In this document: piece after piece, positions 1 to 5,556 of the stretch
Numbering within the stretch: position 1 is the first letter of the stretch
Layout: every line of letters starts with the position of its first letter
Origin: Methanobacteriota archaeon
GTDB taxonomy: Archaea; Thermoplasmatota; Poseidoniia; Poseidoniales; Poseidoniaceae
NCBI GenBank assembly: GCA_002694245.1
Contig: NZLM01000048.1
Coordinates: 21,649 to 27,204, forward strand
Length of the DNA stretch: 5,556 nucleotides
Reading direction: 5' to 3'
Made by a program: the position numbers and the translations under genes
The notes under the pieces: model-generated
Told to the model about the DNA's origin: nothing
The model's database searches: none
What the model saw: the letters and a program-made list of their open reading frames with translations, nothing else

Positions 1-1397
1 CCGACACTTTCCCATGATACGTCTGGTATTTCCACATAAATTTCTCTTAGTGCACTTGGTTCGATTTCTCTAATTGCAAGTTTGAAGTCTTCCATTTTTA
101 CTTCCATTTTCTCGAGAACTTCTGGAGGAATTGTGTCTTCTTCCAAGTCGATTTCGGGAAGGTATCTGCGCAATGCCTTCATTGCAGACTCCCTAACTAG
201 AGCTGCTAGATCAGCACCAACGAATCCGTACGAGTTTTCTAGGACCCATTCAACATCAAAGTCATCAGCGATTGGCATTTGTCTGGTATGTACATCTAAG
301 ATTTCCTTTCTGCCTTCTCTGTCAGGAACTCCGATCTCGATTTCTCTATCGAATCTACCTGGTCGCCTTAGCGCAGGATCCATCGCATCTCTTCTATTTG
401 TAGCGCCGATAACAATTACATTGTCACGACCTTGCATCCCGTCCATCAAAGTCAGCATCTGTGCGACAACTCTTCTTTCTACTTCACCACTTACGTCCTC
501 TCTTTTTGGACAGATTGAATCTATCTCATCGACGAATACGATTGCAGGAGCGTTATTTGCAGCATCATCAAAAATCTCTCTCAATTGTTTCTCGGACTCA
601 CCATAATATTTCGAGATAATTTCAGGTCCGTTAATCGAGGTGAAATGTGCATTTGTCTCAGTTGCAACAGCTTTTGCAATCATTGTCTTACCTGTACCAG
701 GGGGACCGTGAAGCAGAACTCCTTTCGGTGGGTCAATCCCTAACCTTCGGAATAATTCTGGGTGCTTCAGTGGAAGTTCAATCATTTCTCTTACTTTTTG
801 TAATTGGCTACCTATACCACCAATGTCCTCGTAAGTAATTCCCTGTGATTGACCAACATCGTCATCATCGATCGCTTCGTCTTTGATTACGATGTCAGTA
901 TCTGAGTTAACTTGGACTATTCCCTTAGGAGTTGTTTGTAGTACTGCAAAAGGTAATGCCTCAGCAAAGAGAGTCATTCCGGGAATAAAGATCCTATCTC
1001 CTGCGACAACAGGTCTCTTGTTTAGCCCTCTTCTGGCGAATCCTTCTATGCCAGGACCGAACTTTACCTTCTGCTTATTTGCCATCACGGGAGAGAGAAC
1101 AAGTTTAGTGCAGACCTTTGCCTCGACCTTTGAAACAGATACTTTGTCTCCTAGACTTACACCTGCATTTTTCCTGATGATACCATCAACTCTGATTATA
1201 TCCATTTTGGCATCTTCAGGACGACTTCTCCAGTATATGGCTGCAGTTGAACGATTTTCACCTTTAATCTCAATAATGTCTCCGGGCTTCAGGTCAAGTC
1301 CATTCTCGCCGCTAATTCTCGCACGGCCATGACCTACGTCACTTGGAATAGCTTTTGACACCTTTAGTGAAATGGAATCCTTATTGTCATCTGACAT
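1..1397 (-). CDS. cdc48: CDC48/VAT-type AAA+ ATPase, N-terminal part (N domain plus D1)
   Basis: Hexameric ATP-driven unfoldase, the archaeal homologue of p97/VCP and Thermoplasma VAT; it threads proteins through its pore in the cytoplasm and in archaea can feed the 20S proteasome. The visible 465 codons hold an N domain (double-psi barrel about 8-90, second barrel about 97-165) and a complete D1 ATPase domain from about 188. Seen directly: Walker A GPPGTGKT at 231-238 (Lys237), Walker B VDEID at 289-293 (catalytic Glu291), sensor-1 Asn334, and arginine fingers Arg345 and Arg348 in [11 protein letters not shown]. The Lys-to-Glu and Lys-to-Arg spacings equal those of p97. The linker [21 protein letters not shown] (from about 445) is the usual D1-D2 junction, so the D2 domain and C-terminus lie beyond base 1 and the gene is cut by the window, not broken. 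The ATG at 1397 is chosen because a strong SD precedes it by 9 bases. Oddity: the usual GATNRP motif reads GATNRR (Arg336). The family call is very secure. Confidence 0.96.
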   Translation of the reverse strand, partial: MSDDNKDSISLKVSKAIPSDVGHGRARISGENGLDLKPGDIIEIKGENRSTAAIYWRSRPEDAKMDIIRVDGIIRKNAGVSLGDKVSVSKVEAKVCTKLVLSPVMANKQKVKFGPGIEGFARRGLNKRPVVAGDRIFIPGMTLFAEALPFAVLQTTPKGIVQVNSDTDIVIKDEAIDDDDVGQSQGITYEDIGGIGSQLQKVREMIELPLKHPELFRRLGIDPPKGVLLHGPPGTGKTMIAKAVATETNAHFTSINGPEIISKYYGESEKQLREIFDDAANNAPAIVFVDEIDSICPKREDVSGEVERRVVAQMLTLMDGMQGRDNVIVIGATNRRDAMDPALRRPGRFDREIEIGVPDREGRKEILDVHTRQMPIADDFDVEWVLENSYGFVGADLAALVRESAMKALRRYLPEIDLEEDTIPPEVLEKMEVKMEDFKLAIREIEPSALREIYVEIPDVSWESV

Positions 1398-1402
1398 GGT
1401 TA

Positions 1403-1411
1403 CACCCCTCC
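1403..1411 (-). promoter_or_regulatory. Shine-Dalgarno site of cdc48
   Basis: Read on the minus strand this is GGAGGGGTG. Its GGAGG core ends 9 bases before the ATG at 1397. It fixes the cdc48 start and shows that the transcript is leadered. Confidence 0.75.
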
Positions 1412-1435
1412 GGGTAATTGAGAACTAGTTGAACG

Positions 1436-1446
1436 ATATGTATTAA
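1436..1446. promoter_or_regulatory. AT-rich TATA-like element between cdc48 and the ALDH gene, possibly bidirectional
   Basis: The stretch atatgtattaa is the most AT-rich core in the 130-base gap between two divergent genes. With the archaeal TATA-to-start distance of about 25 bases, minus-strand transcription would begin near 1415, just upstream of the cdc48 SD. Plus-strand transcription would begin near 1467, upstream of every candidate ALDH start. The position fits both genes. No clear purine-rich BRE is visible on either side, so this is inferred from position and composition. Confidence 0.4.
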
Positions 1447-1527
1447 CCCGTTGTTTTTGTGAATACAGATTTGTGAGTTGTCTTGGTCAATGAAAGGATT
1501 CATGTCCCTAATCCAATACGCAGTGTC

Positions 1528-3156
1528 ATGACGCACATTCTTGAAGCCGGTCTAGAGTTTATGGAAAATCAAAATCCTCATGACCTACCAAAGGTTAGGG
1601 GTTACAATATCATCAACGGTCGACTGAAATCTTCTTCAGATGGTTCAACATTCTTGAGCGTGAATCCTGCTAACCTTAGCGATGAGGTAGGAGAGTTCCC
1701 ACTCTCTACCAGAGAGGATGTGCATGATGCAATTGCCGCTGCTAGAGAAGCACTGGCATCTTGGTCCTCTACTCCAGCACCAACAAGAGGCCAAATAATT
1801 GGTAACATGGGTAGACTATTGATGGAGCACAAGGAAGACCTAGTTAGATTACAAGCTAGAGAAATTGGAAAGACAGTCAAAGAATGTGGTGGAGAAATAC
1901 AAGAAGCAATTGATACATGCCTGTTTTTCCAATCAGAGGGAAGAAGACTCTACGGACAAACAGTCAATTCAGAGTTACCAGATAAGGAATTGTTCACATA
2001 TCGCAGACCCCTTGGAGTTTGTGGAATTATCAATGCCTGCAACTTCCCATCAGCTGTTCCGTTTTGGAAAATGATTCCAGCAATTATTTGTGGCAACACA
2101 TGTGTTTGGAAATCTCCTCAAGATTCTCCACTGCTATCTTTTGCCCTTGCTAGAGTCATGCACGAGGCAGGATTGCCGGATGGAGTGATTAATCTCGTTC
2201 ACGGTAAAGGAAGCGGCGCAGGGCAATACATCGTAGATGCGGTGGATGAAGGATTAATCAACAAAATATCATTTACTGGAAGTACTGGTGTAGGTAAGGC
2301 AATAGGAGAGGTTTGCGGAAGAAACCTAGTATCTTGCAGTTTGGAATTAGGTGGTAAGAATCCGCTCGTGGTAATGCCATCAGCAGATATCGATAACGCA
2401 GTAGCAGGAGCTTACTGGGGTGGTTTTGGTACTGCAGGACAAAGATGCACAAGCCTAGGCAACCTGATTTTGCATGAAGATATCTATGAAGAATTCATGG
2501 AAAAACTCATGAAAAAGGTCGAGTCAACCAGAATTGGAGATTCTTTGCACCAGGAAGACGTGCTGTATGGAGCAATGCTCTCTGAGAAATATGCTGTCGA
2601 TTTCCTAAAGGGAATTGAGATGATTGAGGCTGATGGTGCGACAAAATTGTGGGGCAAGGGTAGAATTACAGAAGGAAATACCCCAACCAACTTCCTTGGA
2701 AATCCTGACGAGGGAGTATTCATGTGGCCCCACCTATACACAGATGTCACTGAAGATATGAAGTGCTTCCACGAAGAGGTATTTGGTCCGGCAGTCACAG
2801 TTGTAAAAGCAAAGGATTTCGACCATGCATTACATCTGGCAAATGCTAGCCCTTACGGATTATCAAGTGCCATTTACACCAACGATCGTTTGGAAGCTTA
2901 CAGGTTCAAGACAGGTATTAAGGCAGGAATGACAGGCATCAATAATTCAACTACCGGAGCGGAAGCTCACTTGCCATTCGGTGGTGTCAAGGGTAGTGGA
3001 AACGGAACCCGAGAATCAGGTATTTGGGTAATCGAAGCTTACTCTTACTGGCATGCAGTAAATGACGAACTTTCTGGTAAATTACAACTCGCTCAGATGG
3101 ATGTTGATGAGATAGAAATGGTCGAAGCTGAAGTCGATTACTCATCATTGGCATGA
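1528..3156 (+). CDS. NAD(P)+-dependent aldehyde dehydrogenase (ALDH superfamily, ALDH7-like features)
   Basis: Oxidises an aldehyde to its carboxylic acid using NAD(P)+, in the cytoplasm. From the ATG at 1528 it is 542 residues, complete. Catalytic residues seen: Asn172 in ACNFPSAVPFWK, the cofactor-loop motif FTGSTGVG from 249, general base Glu273 in LELGGKN, nucleophile Cys307 in GTAGQRCT, and Glu417 in EEVFGP. The Glu-to-Cys spacing of 34 is the family standard. An insertion of about 13 residues lies between Cys307 and Glu417, and the acidic tail after about residue 505 makes the protein longer than the usual 480-500. GTAGQRCT and the late LAQ motif recall ALDH7 (aminoadipate or piperideine-6-carboxylate dehydrogenases), but the substrate cannot be assigned. 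The cofactor segment reads Lys195-Ser-Pro-Gln198, lacking the Glu that holds the NAD ribose in many ALDHs. The start is uncertain: in-frame alternatives are TTG at 1483 (557 residues) and ATG at 1561 (531 residues), none with a good SD. It diverges from cdc48 and lies 81 bases upstream of the SDH operon. Confidence 0.93.
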   Translation: MTHILEAGLEFMENQNPHDLPKVRGYNIINGRLKSSSDGSTFLSVNPANLSDEVGEFPLSTREDVHDAIAAAREALASWSSTPAPTRGQIIGNMGRLLMEHKEDLVRLQAREIGKTVKECGGEIQEAIDTCLFFQSEGRRLYGQTVNSELPDKELFTYRRPLGVCGIINACNFPSAVPFWKMIPAIICGNTCVWKSPQDSPLLSFALARVMHEAGLPDGVINLVHGKGSGAGQYIVDAVDEGLINKISFTGSTGVGKAIGEVCGRNLVSCSLELGGKNPLVVMPSADIDNAVAGAYWGGFGTAGQRCTSLGNLILHEDIYEEFMEKLMKKVESTRIGDSLHQEDVLYGAMLSEKYAVDFLKGIEMIEADGATKLWGKGRITEGNTPTNFLGNPDEGVFMWPHLYTDVTEDMKCFHEEVFGPAVTVVKAKDFDHALHLANASPYGLSSAIYTNDRLEAYRFKTGIKAGMTGINNSTTGAEAHLPFGGVKGSGNGTRESGIWVIEAYSYWHAVNDELSGKLQLAQMDVDEIEMVEAEVDYSSLA

Positions 3157-3198
3157 ACAGGAGCCGAACAGGTCAAAAGGCCCTTGGTGACTGGCTTG

Positions 3199-3204
3199 TT
3201 ATAT
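3199..3204 (+). promoter_or_regulatory. Possible TATA element of the succinate dehydrogenase operon
   Basis: TTATAT is the only AT-rich hexamer in the spacer between the ALDH stop and the anchor gene. A start about 25 bases downstream would fall near 3226, giving a very short leader before the ATG at 3238. No strong BRE precedes it. Read-through from the ALDH gene is the alternative, since no T-rich archaeal terminator is seen after the ALDH stop. Confidence 0.35.
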
Positions 3205-3205
3205 C

Positions 3206-3222
3206 CGCCCCCGAAGGGGGCG
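3206..3222. repeat. Perfect GC-rich inverted repeat (7-bp arms, 3-base loop)
   Basis: The arms CGCCCCC (3206-3212) and GGGGGCG (3216-3222) are exactly complementary around the loop GAA. The repeat stands out from a surrounding sequence of moderate GC content. It lies between the possible TATA element and the SDH anchor start. It could be a DNA operator, an RNA hairpin in the leader or read-through transcript, or a small dispersed repeat. There is no T-tract after it, so it does not look like a bacterial intrinsic terminator. Confidence 0.7.
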
Positions 3223-3237
3223 CGGTTGGTGTACCTA

Positions 3238-4050
3238 ATGGGTGAAGGGATCAAACTTCCAATGCTAAATGGAATGGGCCGAACAAACCGAATAGACAAG
3301 TGGTGGGCACAACCAACAATAATGGGAATAGGCTTGATATTGGCCGTTTTGTGGACCTTGTGGCGAGTGGTTTTTTTCTCTGATCACATCGACTATACCG
3401 TCAACGGAGCTCATGTAATTTCACCGATGTTCTCTCCAAATGTTCTGGAATGGGATATGTTCGCAAATTGGAACCATCCTTCTTGGGTAAATGCAGCAGT
3501 TTTGATCCTCTGGATCCCATTTTCATTCAGAGGAACCTGTTACTACATGCGCCGTGTTTACTACAGAACTTTCTTCGCAAGTCCTGTTGCTTGTTGGGTA
3601 GATGAGCCAGAAATCAACAAGAAGATTGGCTACAAGGGAGAAAAGCGCCTCTTCTTAGTCAACAATCTTCACAGATATTTCCTCTACATGGTTATTCCAA
3701 TATTGCTGATTAAGTGGTGGGACATCACTCACACCATGACTTTCTCAAACAATGGATACGGCGTTTCCGGTGGGACAATTATTCTCACTTTGGAAGCGGT
3801 TTGTTTGACATTTTATGTCACATCATGCCACGCCTTGCGTCACCTAGCGGGTGGCATGTTGGACAGGTGGGCTAGCGGAGTAGCAAAACTTCGAGGTGCA
3901 CTATTTTCCAAGATCAGTGTAATCAACAGATCTCACGGATTTTGGTTTTGGATTTCTCTAGTTCTTGTATTCGTTGGAGATGCTTGGACAATCGCTTGTT
4001 CAAAGGGGATGATTACCGATTTCAGCCTTGTTCTTATCGGAGGTGCTTGA
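3238..4050 (+). CDS. sdhC: Succinate dehydrogenase membrane anchor subunit, five-helix Sdh1-like type
   Basis: Integral membrane subunit that would dock the succinate dehydrogenase catalytic dimer and carry the quinone site. From the ATG at 3238 it has 270 residues and about five hydrophobic helices, near 27-47, 82-101, 145-163, 178-202 and 234-254. One long anchor of this size, in place of paired SdhC and SdhD of about 120 residues, is the arrangement of mycobacterial/actinobacterial Sdh1 (Rv0249c type). The segments CYYMRRVYYRTFFASPVACW (101-120), NNLHRYF (142-148) and SCHALRHLAGG (196-206) agree with what I recall of that family. His145, His198 and His202 are candidate haem or quinone ligands by inference. 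The frame is open back to a GTG at 3184, but that extension would translate the inverted repeat, so ATG 3238 is preferred; ATG 3262 is also possible. Only a weak GGTG (3228-3231) precedes the start. The stop is one base from the flavoprotein start, which strongly supports the role. The sdhC symbol is by role. Confidence 0.85.
   Translation: MGEGIKLPMLNGMGRTNRIDKWWAQPTIMGIGLILAVLWTLWRVVFFSDHIDYTVNGAHVISPMFSPNVLEWDMFANWNHPSWVNAAVLILWIPFSFRGTCYYMRRVYYRTFFASPVACWVDEPEINKKIGYKGEKRLFLVNNLHRYFLYMVIPILLIKWWDITHTMTFSNNGYGVSGGTIILTLEAVCLTFYVTSCHALRHLAGGMLDRWASGVAKLRGALFSKISVINRSHGFWFWISLVLVFVGDAWTIACSKGMITDFSLVLIGGA
4039..4045 (+). promoter_or_regulatory. Shine-Dalgarno site of sdhA, inside the end of the anchor gene
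   Basis: GGAGGTG lies within the last codons of the anchor gene, 6 bases before the ATG at 4052. It fixes the sdhA start and suggests translational coupling, since ribosomes finishing the anchor gene stop at the initiation site of the next. Confidence 0.8.
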
Positions 4051-4051
4051 A

Positions 4052-5556
4052 ATGGCGGAGGAGTACAAATCCTACGAATACGATGTAGTTGTCATCGGTG
4101 CGGGAGGCGCAGGCCTCAGAGCGGCGATTGAAGCCGCCAGAACAGGTGCAAAAACCGCTATTATCACAAAATCACTACTAGGAAAGGCTCACACAGTAAT
4201 GGCTGAAGGTGGATGTGCAGCAGCACTTCAAAATGCAGACCCTAGAGATGGTTGGAAAGTTCACTTCCATGATACGATGAAAGGAAGTAAGTGGCTAGCA
4301 AACTGGCGCATGGCCGAATATCATGCAAAAGAAGCTCCAGACAGAGTAAGAGAGTTGGAACAATGGGGCGCAGTATTCGATAGAACTCCAAAGAATCTAA
4401 TCAATCAGCGTAACTTCGGTGGCCACACTTTCCCTAGGCTCGCTCACGTTGGCGATGCTACTGGTTTGGAGATAATCCGCACATTACAGGAAAGAGGAAT
4501 ACATGAAGGCATTGACATGTTCACTGAATATACCGTACGTCACCTCTTGAAAGAAGGAGATAGAGTAACCGGCTGTGTTGCATACACAAGAGTAGACGGT
4601 GATTTCCACGCATTCTCTGCAAAGTCTGTTGTTCTAGCAACTGGCGGTATCACACGATGCTGGTCTGTTTGCTCAGGGTCATGGGAGTACACCGGGGACG
4701 GTCACGCCCTAGCACTGTGGGCTGGAGCGGAGTTAAGGGATATGGAATTCGTTCAATTTCACCCAACTGGAATGGTATGGCCTCCGTCAGTTCGCGGAAT
4801 CCTAGTTACTGAGGGAGTTCGTGGAGAAGGAGGTAGGCTGCTAAACAGTAACCAAGAGAGATTCATGTTCAACTATGTCCCGGAGATGTTCCAAGGAGAT
4901 CACGCTGAAACAATCGAAGAATCTGACCAGTGGGTAGAAGAGGTTGTTTCTGGTAAAATCGCAACCGTCAGAAGACCGCCTGAGTTGTTAACAAGAGACG
5001 TTGTATCAAAGGCGATCAATAGCGAAGTAAAGGCTGGCAGGGGCAGCCCACACGGAGGAGCCTTCCTCGATATTTCACACAGAGGTGAAGAGGCAATCTT
5101 AGCAAAGCTGCCATCTATGCACCATCAATTCAAGGAATTAGCAGGAGTAGATATTTCCAAGGAACCGATGGAAGTAGGTCCGACTGCACACTATGTCATG
5201 GGTGGGGTTACTGTTGAGGCAGAGACTCAAGAAACCACAGTTCCTGGACTATTTGCTTGTGGAGAAGTAGCAAGTGGACTACATGGAGCAAACAGATTAG
5301 GAGGTAACTCATTATCAGATTTGATTGTATTCGGTAAAAGAGCAGGAGAACATGCTGCAAAGAGAGCTGCAGACCTCGCACAACCAAGCATAGATGAAAA
5401 TCAAGTCCAGTCAGCAATCGAAGAAATGCTAGCACCATTAAACAGAGGCGAAGGAGAAAACCCTGGCCTAATTTACGATGAAATGAGAGACATGATGCAA
5501 GATAAGGTCGGTATCATCAGAGTAAAGGATGAACTTGAATCAGCCTTAGTTGATCT
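4052..5556 (+). CDS. sdhA: Succinate dehydrogenase flavoprotein subunit (partial at 3' end)
   Basis: FAD subunit of complex II; oxidises succinate to fumarate on the cytoplasmic face and passes electrons to the iron-sulfur subunit. 501 codons are visible with no stop; the family runs about 575-650, so the missing part is the end of the C-terminal helical domain. Seen: dinucleotide-binding VIGAGGAG at 14-21; KAHTVMAEGG, whose His47 matches the covalent FAD-linking histidine of E. coli SdhA (His45); EFVQFHPTG with His237; LVTEGVRGEGGRL with Glu254 and Arg257; catalytic proton-shuttle Arg315 in LLTRDVVSKAI; substrate-binding His380 in HYVMGGV and Arg415 in GANRLGGNSLSDL. The covalent histidine and the partner anchor favour SDH over L-aspartate oxidase or a soluble fumarate reductase. 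Stretches such as RNFGGHTFPRLAHVGDATGLE and WPPSVRGILVTEGVRGEGG resemble actinobacterial Sdh1 flavoproteins (Rv0248c type) more than E. coli SdhA. It is the second gene of the operon; sdhB is expected next, outside the window. Confidence 0.96.
   Translation, partial: MAEEYKSYEYDVVVIGAGGAGLRAAIEAARTGAKTAIITKSLLGKAHTVMAEGGCAAALQNADPRDGWKVHFHDTMKGSKWLANWRMAEYHAKEAPDRVRELEQWGAVFDRTPKNLINQRNFGGHTFPRLAHVGDATGLEIIRTLQERGIHEGIDMFTEYTVRHLLKEGDRVTGCVAYTRVDGDFHAFSAKSVVLATGGITRCWSVCSGSWEYTGDGHALALWAGAELRDMEFVQFHPTGMVWPPSVRGILVTEGVRGEGGRLLNSNQERFMFNYVPEMFQGDHAETIEESDQWVEEVVSGKIATVRRPPELLTRDVVSKAINSEVKAGRGSPHGGAFLDISHRGEEAILAKLPSMHHQFKELAGVDISKEPMEVGPTAHYVMGGVTVEAETQETTVPGLFACGEVASGLHGANRLGGNSLSDLIVFGKRAGEHAAKRAADLAQPSIDENQVQSAIEEMLAPLNRGEGENPGLIYDEMRDMMQDKVGIIRVKDELESALVD

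Noticed and set aside
82..1332. Plus-strand open frames (174, 63 and 149 codons) between 82 and 1332.
   Set aside because: They are antisense to the cdc48 coding sequence, whose translation is unambiguous with all AAA+ motifs; their proteins are low-complexity Ser-rich shadows.
1..1397. The minus-strand ATPase as a broken or single-domain AAA protein.
   Set aside because: The frame is open to the window edge and ends in the normal D1-D2 linker, so it is cut by the window and not truncated.
1602..2798. Small frames antisense to or out of frame within the ALDH gene (minus 1602-1880, plus 1865-2074, minus 2484-2798).
   Set aside because: They lie wholly inside a gene with intact catalytic motifs, have no SD and encode no recognisable protein.
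3206..3222. The inverted repeat as an intrinsic terminator of the ALDH gene.
   Set aside because: No T-tract follows, and archaeal termination generally relies on T-rich stretches and not GC hairpins.
3184..3237. N-terminal extension of the SDH anchor from GTG 3184.
   Set aside because: It would translate the GC inverted repeat into a Pro/Gly-rich stretch with no SD and nothing resembling the family; ATG 3238 gives a normal anchor length.
5208..5438. Minus-strand frame of 76 codons, Leu- and His-rich.
   Set aside because: It is the antisense shadow of sdhA over the conserved GANRLGGNSLSDL region.
4052..5556. The flavoprotein as L-aspartate oxidase or soluble fumarate reductase.
   Set aside because: The covalent-FAD histidine motif, Sdh1-like motifs and a tightly linked five-helix anchor gene point to membrane-bound succinate dehydrogenase.

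Overview
The window looks like chromosomal DNA from an archaeon, probably of the Thermoplasmatota, with a marine Poseidoniales-like (Marine Group II) lineage as my best guess. The main reason is the minus-strand gene at the left edge, a canonical archaeal CDC48/VAT-type AAA+ ATPase with a two-part N domain. Supporting signs are TATA-like elements instead of bacterial -35/-10 boxes and a mix of strong Shine-Dalgarno (SD) sites and starts with none. The lineage is inference from family knowledge; no database search was possible.

Layout: (1) 1-1397, minus strand: N-terminal 465 codons of cdc48, covering the N domain and the whole first ATPase domain (D1), cut by the window edge just as D2 begins. 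(2) 1398-1527: divergent intergenic region with one AT-rich element that could serve both directions, a strong SD for cdc48 and an unresolved ALDH start. (3) 1528-3156, plus strand: a complete NAD(P)+-dependent aldehyde dehydrogenase of the ALDH superfamily with all catalytic residues. (4) 3157-3237: short spacer with a TATA-like element and a perfect GC-rich 7-3-7 inverted repeat. (5) 3238-4050, plus strand: five-helix membrane anchor of succinate dehydrogenase. (6) 4052-5556, plus strand: succinate dehydrogenase flavoprotein subunit, 501 codons visible, cut by the right edge.

The anchor and flavoprotein genes are separated by one base and clearly form an operon; the iron-sulfur subunit gene sdhB would be expected just past the right edge. 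Together they would oxidise succinate to fumarate and pass electrons to membrane quinone, linking the TCA cycle to aerobic respiration. The ALDH would feed NAD(P)H and carboxylic acids into the same oxidative metabolism, but its substrate cannot be read from sequence. CDC48 is a protein-unfolding machine unrelated to these genes and transcribed away from them.

The most notable points are that both SDH subunits resemble the actinobacterial/mycobacterial Sdh1 type and not the E. coli type, in the same anchor-then-flavoprotein order, and that the inverted repeat ahead of the operon sits where an archaeal repressor operator would be expected. I saw no RNA gene, CRISPR array, transposase or phage gene, and nothing that amounts to a wholly new system.
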